From: Streptantibioticus cattleyicolor NRRL 8057 = DSM 46488
GTDB taxonomy: Bacteria > Actinomycetota > Actinomycetes > Streptomycetales > Streptomycetaceae
Length of the DNA: 64,000 nt
Reading direction: 5' to 3'
Assembly: GCF_000240165.1 (NCBI RefSeq)
Contig: NC_017585.1
Location: forward strand, 806,001 to 870,000
This document shows, in pieces, positions 25,696 through 34,255 of the stretch; position 1 is the stretch's first letter; each line of letters opens with the position of its first letter. The notes beneath the pieces were generated by a model that was given only the letters and a program-made list of their open reading frames with translations, had not been told where the DNA came from and did not search any database. Position numbers and translations under genes: made by a program.

Positions 25696-26302
25696 GCGTT
25701 GCTCCTGTGAACGCAGGGACCCGCCGCGGGTGGGGGAGCGGCGGTACGGCGGAACGGCGTGGATCGGTCCAGAGGCTAGATACCGTCAGGTAACAAAACA
25801 AGAGCAAGGCTCATGTTTTCTGCGGACGGGGAACGGCGCCGGGGCTCCGACGCGGGCCGGCCCCGTAAGCCGGCCGAGGCGAGGGCCGGAACGGGCCAGG
25901 GCCGAGCCCCCGAACCGACGCCCGCTCGGCCGCGCCCCGGCTCGGGGCCACACCACACTCGGGACCGCCGCCGGAGCGGGCCGAGCGCGGGAGCCGCAAG
26001 CCGGGCGCGCCCCCATGCCACGGGCCCGCGCACGGGACACGGAACGGGACCGGGGTCGGGGGTTCCGGATCCGGCCACCGAGCCGCACGGCCGCCGTCCG
26101 GGCCGCCGACCAGCCCCCACACCAAAGGGACCCGAGCGCAAGCCCCCGACCGACGCCCGCGCGCACGGCGGGTCCCCCCTCCGCCGCCGCCCCCTCGCCC
26201 TGACGTCCACGTCAACCCCTACCGTGATCCCACGACGCACGCGAGCGGCACGGCGGACGGACGGGAACGGACGGGAAACGGATCGGGAAGGGGTCTGCAT
26301 CC
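25696..26302. other. Intergenic stretch, no supported gene
   Basis: About 600 bp between divergent genes. A frame beginning with ATG 25813 is open for 167 codons but encodes a Pro/Arg/Gly-rich sequence with only average third-position bias and no ribosome site, so I reject it. The right end holds the MerR dyad at 26200. Confidence 0.5.
26200..26215. promoter_or_regulatory. MerR-type operator dyad
   Basis: CTGACGTCCACGTCAA contains the perfect dyad TGACGT-CC-ACGTCA, 88 bp upstream of the MerR start at 26303. It matches the dyads found next to the other two MerR genes. Autoregulation is the likely function. Confidence 0.6.
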
Positions 26303-26722
26303 ATGCGCATCGGTGAGCTGGCCGAACGGGCGGGGACGACGACGCGGGCCCTGCGTTACTACGAGTCGCGCGGGTTGTTGACGGCCCGCCGCGACGGCAG
26401 TGGGTACCGCAGGTACGACGAGGCCGACCTGCGGGTGTTGCGGCAGATCAGGCTGCTCCAGGACTTCGGTTTCGAGCTGGAGGAGACGCGGCCGTTCGTG
26501 GAGTGCCTGCGGGCCGGCAATCCGGCCGGTGACACCTGCCCGACCTCGATCGAGGTGTACCGCCGCAAGCTCGCCGAACTCGACGCCTGCATCACGGAGT
26601 TGACCGGCGTCCGGGACACCATCAGGGAACGCCTGGCCCGGGCCGAGGGCACCCCGGCCGCCCCGGAGGACGACGCGGGACGACCGGCGCCGCGCTGCGA
26701 GCTGTTCCCGCACGGCAGCTGA
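26303..26722 (+). CDS. MerR family regulator upstream of thioredoxin
   Basis: The 139-residue protein has the N-terminal MerR DNA-binding domain (MRIGELAERAGTTTRALRYY) and a C-terminal dimerisation helix (about residues 80-115). Cysteines occur in FVECLRAG (near residue 72), DTCPTS (near 83), DACITEL and in the tail PRCELFPHG, more than in the other two MerR proteins of the window, which would suit thiol or metal sensing. ATG 26303 has GGAAGGGG upstream. A thioredoxin gene starts 42 bp after its stop on the same strand, so the pair probably forms an operon. Confidence 0.88.
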   Translation: MRIGELAERAGTTTRALRYYESRGLLTARRDGSGYRRYDEADLRVLRQIRLLQDFGFELEETRPFVECLRAGNPAGDTCPTSIEVYRRKLAELDACITELTGVRDTIRERLARAEGTPAAPEDDAGRPAPRCELFPHGS

Positions 26723-26764
26723 CGCGACCGCATCAGCAAAGACAACGCAGACAGGAGAGCCACG

Positions 26765-27109
26765 ATGACACGCACCCACGCGGTACCGGAGGTCACCGAC
26801 GCCGACTTCGCCGAGGAGGTGCTGGCGGCGGAGGGGCCGGTGCTGGTGAAGTTCACGGCGGACTGGTGCGCCCCGTGCCGGCAGCTCGCACCGGTGCTGA
26901 GCGAGATCGCGGCGGAGGAGAGCGGACGCCTCAAGGTCGTCCAGGTGAACGTCGACAGCAGCCCCGGCACACCGGCCGCGTACGGCGTGCTGGCGACGCC
27001 GACCCTGATGGTCTTCCGGGCGGGGGAGCCGGTGCGGCAGCTGGTCGGCGCCCGGGCGAAGCGGCGGTTGCTGGCGGAGATCGCGGACGTGCTCCCCGCG
27101 CGTCCCTGA
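26765..27109 (+). CDS. trxA: Thioredoxin
   Basis: The 114-residue protein is a canonical thioredoxin that reduces disulfides using electrons from thioredoxin reductase. The active site is FTADWCAPCRQLAPVL (about residues 32-47), with the resolving WCxPC motif and, further on, the cis-proline loop LATPTLMVFRAG (about 76-87). There is no signal peptide, so it is cytoplasmic. Its A in WCAPC, in place of the more usual G, is within family variation. ATG 26765 follows AGGAGAGCC. It lies downstream of a cysteine-containing MerR regulator that probably controls it. The gene symbol is a family name and this may be one of several paralogues. Confidence 0.92.
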   Translation: MTRTHAVPEVTDADFAEEVLAAEGPVLVKFTADWCAPCRQLAPVLSEIAAEESGRLKVVQVNVDSSPGTPAAYGVLATPTLMVFRAGEPVRQLVGARAKRRLLAEIADVLPARP

Positions 27110-27286
27110 CCGCGCGGCCGGTACGGGCCCGTACGTCCCGGCGACGGCCGCGCGCCCGGACACGTTGCCGACCCGCCACTCCGCCAGGTGAACGCGGCCA
27201 CCCCTGGGTGTGATCGGCGGGTTCGGGCGGCAGCGGCACGGGCAGGGCTGCCGCGACGCACCGCACGAGGCAGGGGAGACCGCTCG

Positions 27287-28315
27287 GTGAGCACACGCGA
27301 TCTGGACGCCGCCGGCCTGACCGAGCCGCATCTGCGCGCCGCGTACGCCGGCGCGGCCCGGTACCTGAGCCGGCGCAACTCGGCCGCGTACCCCGTGACG
27401 CGCTGCCTGCTCCCGCCCGGCAAACGCCCGTACTGGGACGCCATCCTGGCGTTCTCCACCTACGTCGACGACCTGGTCGACGACCCCGGGGCCGCGCCCG
27501 AGTGCCGGGTCGCCCGCTACGAGGGGTACGAGCGCGCGTTCTTCCGGCTGCTGGACGGGGACGACCCGTGGGACGGCGACGGTGACGGGGTGCCCCGGCA
27601 GCGTGACGGTTCCGGGGTTGCGGCGGCCGAGGACGGGCGGCACTTCGCCCGCGCCTTCGCCCATTTCGTGCGGACCTGGGACATCCCGGCCGACTCCGTA
27701 CGGCAGTTCATGGCCACCATCCGCACCGATCTGTGGGTCACCGAGTACCCGACCTTCCGGGACCTGGAGCGCTACATCCACGGGGTGTGCGCGCAGGGGT
27801 CGCTGTGGGGGAACGCGTTGCTGGAGCCGCGCGGGGAGGAGGCGGCGGGGAAGTCGGCGGCCGTGAGCTTCGGGTTGCAGCTCACCGACTACCTGCGTGA
27901 CCTGCACGAAGACCTGACGGTGGGCCGGTTGTACGTGCCGTTGGAGGACCTGGAGCGGTTCGGGCTGGAACGCGGGGAGCTCCAGGCGGCGGCGGAGGAA
28001 CGGCGGATGACGGAGCCGTTGCGGGACCTCGTACGGTTCCAGGTGGAGCGGGCCCGGGCGTTCTTCGACGACGCGGCCGACTGGTGGCGGCTGGTGGACC
28101 CGGCGTCGTGCGAACTGCCGCGGCAGTACGTGCGGTTGGGCCGCAACTCGCTGGAGCAGATCGCCCGCGCCGACCACGACATCTTCCGGGGCCGCCCGCC
28201 GCACCACCTGGCCAACACGGTGTGGGCGGCGGGCGGGCTGTACTGGGGGTATCTGCGCACCACCGGGCGGCGGTGCGCGCGCCGGGTCACCGGGTGTAGC
28301 TCGGGCGGTTGTTGA
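27287..28315 (+). CDS. Squalene/phytoene synthase family protein
   Basis: The 342-residue protein has the all-helical prenyl-synthase fold. The first aspartate-rich motif is in FSTYVDDLVDDPG (about residues 58-70) and the second is TDYLRDLHED (about 200-209), the DxxxD pair that binds the diphosphates through magnesium. Motif YLSRRNSAAYPVTRCLLPPG matches the N-terminus of the family. Head-to-head condensation of two prenyl diphosphates is expected; squalene versus phytoene cannot be decided. The start is GTG 27287, with GGGGAG upstream. The 3' end overlaps the convergent monooxygenase gene by 29 bp. No other terpene gene is in sight. Confidence 0.85.
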   Translation: MSTRDLDAAGLTEPHLRAAYAGAARYLSRRNSAAYPVTRCLLPPGKRPYWDAILAFSTYVDDLVDDPGAAPECRVARYEGYERAFFRLLDGDDPWDGDGDGVPRQRDGSGVAAAEDGRHFARAFAHFVRTWDIPADSVRQFMATIRTDLWVTEYPTFRDLERYIHGVCAQGSLWGNALLEPRGEEAAGKSAAVSFGLQLTDYLRDLHEDLTVGRLYVPLEDLERFGLERGELQAAAEERRMTEPLRDLVRFQVERARAFFDDAADWWRLVDPASCELPRQYVRLGRNSLEQIARADHDIFRGRPPHHLANTVWAAGGLYWGYLRTTGRRCARRVTGCSSGGC

Positions 28316-29468
28316 GCCGTTCGACATCGCTGCCGGTGGCGCTCCGGTAGGCGTCGGTGATGCGGGCCAGTTCCCTCGGGCCCCAGCCGTGCGAACGCTG
28401 CATGGTGCGGTTGGCGTGCACCACGTCGGCGGTGGCGGCGCGACGGGCCTCCTCGTAGCGGGCGAGGCCGGCCGGTATGTCGTCGGCGGCGGCCAGTTCG
28501 AAGGCGAGGACGCGGGCGTCGACGATCGCCTGGGAGCCGCCGTTGGCGCCCACCGGGTACATGGGGTGGGCGGCGTCGCCGAGCAGTGTCACCCGGCCCT
28601 CGCCCCAGGAGGGCAGTGGGTCGCGGTCGACCATGGGGTATTCCAGGATCTCGGTGGCGCCGGCGAGCATGGTGGGCACGTCGAGCCAGTCGAGCGACCA
28701 GTGGGCGTAGTACGGCAGGACGTCCGCCAGGTCTCCGGCGCGGTTCCAGGCGGCGGCTCCGTCCACCGGTCCGGGGTCGGCGACCCGTACCTGGCAGACC
28801 CAGTTGATGCGGTCGCGGCCGATGGGGTAGGCGACGAGTTCGGCGGTGCCGTCGCGCACGATGGCCATCGAGCGGCCGGTGAGGAAGGGGGCGGCCCGGG
28901 TGGTGCCGCGCCACATCCGCACCCCCGACCACAGTAGCGGGCCGTCGTCGGGGTGGAGCCGGGCGCGTACCGCCGAGTGGATGCCGTCGGCGCCGATCAG
29001 GGCGGTGGCGTCGGTGGGTGTGACGGTGCCGGTGGCCCGGTCCTGGAGCTGGACGCGGACGGTGTCGCCGGCCGGGGTGAAGCCGGTCAGGCGGGTGCCG
29101 GTGCGGACGGCGTGCGGGCCGAGCCGGTCGCGGACGGCGGCGAGGAGGAGCAGTTGCAACTCGCCGCGGTGGATGGAGTATTGCGGCCAGCGGTAGCCGC
29201 GGGCGACGCCGCGGGGTTCGCGGAAGGCGACGGTGCCGTGGTGGTCGGCGTAGACGATCTCGGTGGTGGCCACGCCGGTCGTGGCGAGGGCGGGGCCGAG
29301 GCCGAGTTCGGTCAGTTCGCGTACCGCGTGCGGCAGGAGGTTGATGCCGACCCCGAGCGGGCGGATCTCCCGGGCGCTCTCCACCACGGTGGCGTCGACG
29401 CCCGCGGCGTGCAGGCTCAGGGCGGCGGTGAGGCCGCCGATCCCGGCTCCGGCGATGAGGACCGTCAT
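28287..29468 (-). CDS. FAD-dependent monooxygenase
   Basis: The 393-residue enzyme is a group A flavin monooxygenase (p-hydroxybenzoate hydroxylase fold). It has the FAD motif VLIAGAGIGGLTAALSLHAA at residues 3-22, DGIHSAVRARL (the DG motif) near 165, and the second FAD motif GRVTLLGDAAHPMYPVGANG near 295-314. The substrate would be an aromatic or polycyclic compound. ATG 29468 starts two bases after the stop of a SnoaL-like gene, so they form an operon, divergent from a LysR regulator at 29983. It could tailor an aromatic natural product or take part in aromatic degradation. Confidence 0.9.
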   Translation of the reverse strand: MTVLIAGAGIGGLTAALSLHAAGVDATVVESAREIRPLGVGINLLPHAVRELTELGLGPALATTGVATTEIVYADHHGTVAFREPRGVARGYRWPQYSIHRGELQLLLLAAVRDRLGPHAVRTGTRLTGFTPAGDTVRVQLQDRATGTVTPTDATALIGADGIHSAVRARLHPDDGPLLWSGVRMWRGTTRAAPFLTGRSMAIVRDGTAELVAYPIGRDRINWVCQVRVADPGPVDGAAAWNRAGDLADVLPYYAHWSLDWLDVPTMLAGATEILEYPMVDRDPLPSWGEGRVTLLGDAAHPMYPVGANGGSQAIVDARVLAFELAAADDIPAGLARYEEARRAATADVVHANRTMQRSHGWGPRELARITDAYRSATGSDVERLNNRPSYTR

Positions 29469-29470
29469 GG

Positions 29471-29857
29471 TCAGCCCCGCACTTCGGGACGGTCCATGAT
29501 CCGCAGCCAGGTGCCGTCCGGCTGGCGGCGGGCGACCTGGACCCGGCCGCCGGTGCCGTCGGCGGGACGGGTGGAGGTCAGCGCCAGGTCGCCGTAGCAC
29601 ACGGTGGGCAGCGGCTCCTCGATCTGGAAGGGGAGCGTGGTGTGCTCCAGCATCCGTTCGCACACGGCGCGGATCGCCTCGCGGCCGACGGTGGCCGAAC
29701 CCGGCGGGTAGGCGAGCACGGCGTCGGGAGCGTACAGCTCGGCCAGCCCCTCGGCGTCCCGGGCGTTGGCCCGCTCGACGAAGAGCCGGGCCAGGTCTTC
29801 GGGGGTGCGGGCGGGTTCACGGTGCGTGGTCGTCTGCGTGGACGTCTGCGTGGTCAT
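29471..29857 (-). CDS. SnoaL-like / NTF2-fold protein
   Basis: The 128-residue protein starts with a Thr/Gln-rich arm (MTTQTSTQTTTHREP) and then has the NTF2/SnoaL-like cone fold. Typical stretches are RLFVERANARDAEGLAELYA (about residues 24-43), VLAYPPGSATVGREAIRAVC, and a C-terminal strand pair. Family members include polyketide cyclases, steroid isomerases and proteins of unknown function. ATG 29857 has GAGGAG upstream. It is the first gene of an operon with the FAD monooxygenase. The enzymatic role is not evident; coupling to the oxygenase suggests it acts on the same compound. Confidence 0.82.
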   Translation of the reverse strand: MTTQTSTQTTTHREPARTPEDLARLFVERANARDAEGLAELYAPDAVLAYPPGSATVGREAIRAVCERMLEHTTLPFQIEEPLPTVCYGDLALTSTRPADGTGGRVQVARRQPDGTWLRIMDRPEVRG

Positions 29858-29959
29858 CTCGGCTCCTCGGATCGGTGGGTGGTGGCGGGGCGTTTCCCTC
29901 GTCCCCGCGGCACTTCCAACTCTCGGCCGATTCCGGTCAGAAGTCCAAGAGATGGTTTG

Positions 29960-29972
29960 TCTAGGTACTAGA
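29960..29972. promoter_or_regulatory. Dyad upstream of the LysR gene
   Basis: TCTAG-GTA-CTAGA is a 13-bp dyad ending 10 bp before the LysR ATG, within the divergent promoter. It may be part of a LysR-binding site. The closeness to the start and the lack of a ribosome site suggest the LysR transcript may be leaderless or nearly so. Confidence 0.4.
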
Positions 29973-29982
29973 ATCATTGGTT

Positions 29983-30867
29983 ATGGAACTGCGCCAGCTC
30001 GAATACTTCGTGACGGTCGCCGAGGAGCGGAACTTCACCCGGGCCGCGGAGAAGCTGCACGTCGCCCAGCCCGGGGTGAGCGCGCAGATCCGCAGGCTGG
30101 AACGGGAGTTGGGGCAGGAGTTGCTGGACCGCTCGGGGCGTGCGGTGCGGCTCACCGAGGTCGGGGCGGCCGTCCTGCCGTACGCGCGGGCGGCGCTGGC
30201 CGCGGTGGACGGCGCCCGGCTCGCCGTGGACGAGCTGACCGGCCTGCTGCGCGGCCACGTCGCCGTGGGCACCGTCACCTCGCACAGCGTCGATCTGCCG
30301 GGGTTGCTCGCCGACTTCCACGACGACCACCCCGGGGTGGAGATCACCTTGGGGGAGGGGGCCAGCGACGACCTCCTGGAGGGGGTGCGTTCCGGACGGC
30401 TGGACGCGGCCGTGGTCAGCGTCGGCCGCACCACCCCGCCCGGCGTCGAGCTGCTCGTCCTCACCGACCAGCCGATCGTCGCCGCCGTCAGCCACGACCA
30501 CGAGCTGGCGGTGCACCGGTCCATCTCGCTGGACACGCTGCGCGGCCGTCCGCTGATCAGCCTGCCGCGCGGCACCGGGCTGCGCTCGCGGCTGGACGAG
30601 GCGTGCGCCGCCGCCGGGTTCACCCCGCGCATCGCGTTCGAGGCCGGGGTGCCGGAGGTGCTCGCCCAGCTCGCCGCGCGCGGCCTGGGCGCCGCCATCC
30701 TGCCCGGCGCGTTCGCCGAGGCCCGGTCGGACGTGCTGCGCGTGCTGCCGATCACCCGCCCGTCGCTGCGCGGCCGGCTCGCCTTCGCGTGGCGAGCGGA
30801 GGGCCCGGTCAGCCCGGCGGCCCGTGTGCTGGTGGCCCGGGCGCGGAAGATGCTCGGCGGAGCGTGA
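29983..30867 (+). CDS. LysR family transcriptional regulator
   Basis: The 294-residue protein begins MELRQLEYFVTVAEERNFTR and has the LysR winged helix-turn-helix (AAEKLHVAQPGVSAQIRRLE, about residues 21-40). A substrate-binding domain of periplasmic-protein type follows (from about residue 90, with VAVGTVTSHS and LLADFHDDHPGVEITLGEG). ATG 29983 is the family start; the TTG six bases upstream is not needed. It is divergent from the SnoaL-like/monooxygenase operon, its probable target. The inducer is unknown. Confidence 0.92.
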   Translation: MELRQLEYFVTVAEERNFTRAAEKLHVAQPGVSAQIRRLERELGQELLDRSGRAVRLTEVGAAVLPYARAALAAVDGARLAVDELTGLLRGHVAVGTVTSHSVDLPGLLADFHDDHPGVEITLGEGASDDLLEGVRSGRLDAAVVSVGRTTPPGVELLVLTDQPIVAAVSHDHELAVHRSISLDTLRGRPLISLPRGTGLRSRLDEACAAAGFTPRIAFEAGVPEVLAQLAARGLGAAILPGAFAEARSDVLRVLPITRPSLRGRLAFAWRAEGPVSPAARVLVARARKMLGGA

Positions 30868-30944
30868 GCCGGGGGGCTGCGCCGGGCGTGGCTGCCCCCG
30901 GCCGGGCCGACCGGACGTGCCGCGCCGGGGCCAACCCCCGCGGG

Positions 30945-31427
30945 TTACAGCGGCTTGGCGAGGATCAGCTCGCGGCGGCCGTCGGGGAGGAGGTCGCCGG
31001 GCTCGGCGGTGGGGGTGAAGGCGTGCCGGGCGTAGAGGGCGAGGGCCGCGGTGTTGTCCGGGGCGACCGCGAGGCGCAGCGTGGGGGCGCCGTTGTCGGC
31101 CGCCCAGCGCTCCACCGCACGTATCAGCGCGTCGCCGACACCGAGGCCGCGGGCGGCCGGGGCCACCCAGAGCGAGATCAGCTCGGCGTGGCCGTGCGGC
31201 GCGGGGATGCCGCCGGCCATGCCGACGTGGTCGCCGTCGGCCAGGGCGAGGAGGTTGTACGAGCCGGGGACGGACAGCCGGCCGCGCCAGCGTTCCTCGC
31301 GGTCGCCGTCACCCTGCCAGTCGGCGAGCCGGGAGCCGAACGCGTACGGGGCCTCGGTGAGCGCGTCGAGCCGCAGGCGGCGCCACAGCCGCCAGTCGTC
31401 GGGGGTGAGGGCAAGGATTTCGATCAT
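30945..31427 (-). CDS. GNAT family N-acetyltransferase
   Basis: The 160-residue protein has a GNAT acetyltransferase fold. Motif A, which binds acetyl-CoA, is ISLWVAPAARGLGVGDALIR (about residues 86-105) with the R-x-x-G-x-G/A core, and motif B follows as LRLAVAPDNTAALALYARHAF. The amine acceptor could be an amino acid, an antibiotic or a protein terminus. ATG 31427 starts MIEILALTPDDWRLWRRLRL, the usual N-terminus. It converges on the LysR gene end. Function beyond acetyl transfer cannot be given. Confidence 0.88.
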   Translation of the reverse strand: MIEILALTPDDWRLWRRLRLDALTEAPYAFGSRLADWQGDGDREERWRGRLSVPGSYNLLALADGDHVGMAGGIPAPHGHAELISLWVAPAARGLGVGDALIRAVERWAADNGAPTLRLAVAPDNTAALALYARHAFTPTAEPGDLLPDGRRELILAKPL

Positions 31428-31745
31428 CTGAATGATGGTTTCGTCCGAAGGGGCCGTTCCGCAAGCGAATTTCGAACGGCGTGCGCCCGTAGCGCGCCGG
31501 GCGTGCGGACCGGACGGCCTGAAAAGGATGTTTGGCGCGAAAAAAGCGCGAAGTGCCGTGTACGGCAAGGGCGTTGACCTGGGGCGGCGGAGGTGAGTGG
31601 AAACGTTTCTGCGCAGCTGCCATGAATCCGTACACATCAATTCGCATGATGATAATAAAAGTTGTTCGAGGGGTCTCCTGACGCCTTTTCGTCGTTCCCG
31701 TCAGCGCCGCTGACACGGCAATGACCCGCCCCTACCTTCGTCCGC
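31428..31745. other. Divergent intergenic region
   Basis: About 320 bp, AT-rich by local standards near 31625-31665, between the acetyltransferase and the amine oxidase. Promoters for both are expected here. I see no gene and no clear symmetrical operator. Confidence 0.45.
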
Positions 31746-33533
31746 GTGAACGCTCATTCTCCACGCCCTCTCGGGCGCCGCGGATTCATAGGCGCCACCG
31801 CCGCCCTGGCCGCCGGAGCCGCCACCGGCACCGGCCTCGCCACCGGTCCCGACCTGGCCTGGGCCGCCCGTACCGCCGAGCGCGCCGGGGACCTCGGCGT
31901 CGACCTCGCCCGCAAACTCCTGCTGGTCGGCGCCGGCGGGGAGGACCTCAAACTCCGCTACCTCGACACCCTCATCGACCACGGCCTGCCGAAAACCACC
32001 AAGCCCAAGAAGGTGCTCGTGGTCGGCGCCGGAATCGCCGGGCTCACCGCGGCCATGCTGCTGCGCGACGCCGGACACCACGTCGTCGTCCTGGAGGCCA
32101 ACGCCAACCGCACCGGGGGACGCATCAAGACCTTCCGGGGCGTCTTCTCCGACCGGGCGCTGCACGCCGAGGCCGGCGCCATGCGACTGCCCGACTTCCA
32201 CCCGCTGGTATTGGCGCTCGCCGACAAACTCGGCATCCGCCGACGGCTGTTCTACAACGCGGACGTGGCACCCGGTGCCCTGGGCACCGGCCGGACGCCG
32301 CCGGTCGTCTACCACTCGTTCACCGGCCGCACCTGGACCAACGGCGCACCCACCGACTTCCAGGCGCCCACGGCCACCGGGCGCACCCTCATCCAGGTCA
32401 ACGGGGTACGGGTGACCCGGGGCGGGTACGCCGCGGCGCCCGGCGCCGTCAACCGTTCCTTCGGCGCCGCCGTGGACACCACCATGTCGGCGGCGGTGGA
32501 CCAGGCCCTGGCCCCGGTGACCGTCCCGTCGACCTGGCCGATCGAGAAGCAGATCGCCGCCTGGGCCAAGGTGATCCACGACTTCGACGACTACTCCACG
32601 CACCGCTACCTCGTCGAGCACGCCGGCTGGGACCTGGCCCGGGTGCAGGCGGCCGGCACCCTGGAGAACCTCACCTCCCGGCTGCACTACTCCCTCATCC
32701 CCGCCCTGATGGACCGAGCCATCATCAACCCCGGCTCCCGCTACTGGGAACTGGCCGACGGCACGGCCGCCCTCACCGACGCCCTGACCGCCCGGCTGCG
32801 CGGCGCCATCCGCTACGACCGCCGGATGACCAGGCTGGTGCAGACGGCCGGCGGGGTACGGATCGAGACCACCGCGGAGTCCGGCGGCGAGGAATCCTGC
32901 GACGGCGCGCCCATCCCGCCCACCGAGACCTTCGAGGCCGACTACGCCATCGTCACGGCGCCCTTCTCGGCCGTCCGCTTCTGCCAGTTCGAGCCGGCGC
33001 TCTCCTACCCGAAGCGGCGCGCCGTCACCGAACTGCACTACGACAGCGCGACCAAGGTGCTGCTGGAGTTCAAGCGCCGCTTCTGGGAGCGCGGGGCGGG
33101 CGGTTTCACCGGGGGCGGCTGCGTCTCCGACAGCCCCAACCGCTTCACGTACTTCCCCTCCGCCGTGGAGGGTTCCCCGGGCGGTGTCGTCTTGGCCTCC
33201 TACACCTGGTCGGACGACGCGATGCGCTGGGACTCCCTCACCCCGGGGGAACGGTACGCGTTCGCGCTCGACAACCTCGAGCGGATGTTCGGCCGCGTGG
33301 TGCGGGACGAGTTCACCGGTCACGGCGCCACCCAGTCGTGGACCAGGGCCCGTTACGCGCTCGGCGAGGCGGTGATCTTCACCCCGGGACAGCTCCACGA
33401 ACACCACCCGGCCACCCGGACCGTGGAGGGCCGGGTGCACTTCGCCGGCGAACACACCAGCCTCAAACCCGCCTGGATCGAGGGCGCGTTGGAGAGCGCG
33501 GTCCGCGTCGGCCTCGAAGTGCACGGGCGCTGA
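31746..33533 (+). CDS. Tat-exported flavin amine oxidase / L-amino acid oxidase-like
   Basis: The 595-residue enzyme has a twin-arginine signal ([20 protein letters not shown], about residues 9-28), so it is exported already folded. The FAD motif [17 protein letters not shown] (about 89-105) is followed by [20 protein letters not shown], typical of monoamine/L-amino acid oxidases. The C-terminus carries [20 protein letters not shown], the second flavin-contact region. Such enzymes deaminate L-amino acids and release hydrogen peroxide and ammonia. The start is GTG 31746. A proline-rich membrane protein gene starts nine bases after its stop, so they may be co-transcribed. Confidence 0.9.
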   Translation: MNAHSPRPLGRRGFIGATAALAAGAATGTGLATGPDLAWAARTAERAGDLGVDLARKLLLVGAGGEDLKLRYLDTLIDHGLPKTTKPKKVLVVGAGIAGLTAAMLLRDAGHHVVVLEANANRTGGRIKTFRGVFSDRALHAEAGAMRLPDFHPLVLALADKLGIRRRLFYNADVAPGALGTGRTPPVVYHSFTGRTWTNGAPTDFQAPTATGRTLIQVNGVRVTRGGYAAAPGAVNRSFGAAVDTTMSAAVDQALAPVTVPSTWPIEKQIAAWAKVIHDFDDYSTHRYLVEHAGWDLARVQAAGTLENLTSRLHYSLIPALMDRAIINPGSRYWELADGTAALTDALTARLRGAIRYDRRMTRLVQTAGGVRIETTAESGGEESCDGAPIPPTETFEADYAIVTAPFSAVRFCQFEPALSYPKRRAVTELHYDSATKVLLEFKRRFWERGAGGFTGGGCVSDSPNRFTYFPSAVEGSPGGVVLASYTWSDDAMRWDSLTPGERYAFALDNLERMFGRVVRDEFTGHGATQSWTRARYALGEAVIFTPGQLHEHHPATRTVEGRVHFAGEHTSLKPAWIEGALESAVRVGLEVHGR

Positions 33534-33541
33534 GGGGCGCG

Positions 33542-34189
33542 ATGGCCGCCACACCGGCACGTGTCCCCAGGGTGTGGCGGACCGTGGCGGCGGTGGCGGC
33601 GGGTGTCGTCCTCGCGCTCGCCACGCCGCCGTCCGTCGCGGCGCACCCCCGGCCGGACCCGGGCGGCCGGGTCGCCGTGGGGTGCCACGACGACGGCTGC
33701 GGGGTGTCGGTGGTGGCGTGCGGCCCCGGCGGCGCGGTGGTGGTGTCGGTGACCGAGGACGGGGTGCGGGTGGCCGCGACGGCACGCCGGTGCGGCCACC
33801 GGCCGCCGCCTCCGGACGAGCCGTGTCCGTCGCGGCCCACCCCGCCGCCGTCCCCGAGCCCGCCGGAGAAGCCCCCGCCGCACCCGCCGCCCGCCAGGCC
33901 CCGTCCGCCGCACCGTCCGCCCGCGCCGCCGTCGCACGTCCCGCGCCGCCCGGCCCGTCCCGTCCATTCGGTCATCCCCGTTCCCGCGCCCGCCGCGGCG
34001 CCGCCCGTCCGCGTACCGGCCCGCCCGTCCGCGCCGCCGTCCGTCCAGGCCCTGCCCTCGCCGCTGCCCGGCACGCCCTACCAGCGGGACGACGATCCGG
34101 CCCGTTGGTGGCTGCTGACGATCGCGGTGGTGCTGGTGCCGGCGATCCTCGCGGCGGCGTACCCCTGGCACGGCGGACGCCGCAGGTGA
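33542..34189 (+). CDS. Proline-rich exported protein with C-terminal membrane anchor
   Basis: The 215-residue protein has an N-terminal signal-type hydrophobic segment (VWRTVAAVAAGVVLALATPP), a short globular part with cysteines (GCHDDGCGVSVVACGPGG), and a very proline-rich stalk of about 90 residues. A C-terminal helix (WWLLTIAVVLVPAILAAAYP) is followed by a basic tail (HGGRRR), the layout of a wall-spanning anchored protein. The LPxTG sortase motif is absent. Codon usage is normal. ATG 33542 is nine bases after the amine oxidase stop. No enzymatic domain is recognised. Confidence 0.75.
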   Translation: MAATPARVPRVWRTVAAVAAGVVLALATPPSVAAHPRPDPGGRVAVGCHDDGCGVSVVACGPGGAVVVSVTEDGVRVAATARRCGHRPPPPDEPCPSRPTPPPSPSPPEKPPPHPPPARPRPPHRPPAPPSHVPRRPARPVHSVIPVPAPAAAPPVRVPARPSAPPSVQALPSPLPGTPYQRDDDPARWWLLTIAVVLVPAILAAAYPWHGGRRR

Positions 34190-34255
34190 GCACGGCCCCG
34201 GCGGGCGTGGCCACCGCGTCCCGTACCGCCTGACCCACCCAGCACTTGGAGCGCC

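Noticed and set aside
25813-26316. 167-codon frame in the gap before the MerR gene
   Set aside because: Low-complexity Pro/Arg/Gly sequence, no ribosome site, overlaps the MerR promoter and start.
26219-28327. Very long minus-strand open frame (702 codons) across the MerR, thioredoxin and synthase genes
   Set aside because: It is the antisense shadow of three well-recognised plus-strand genes and shows no domain of its own.
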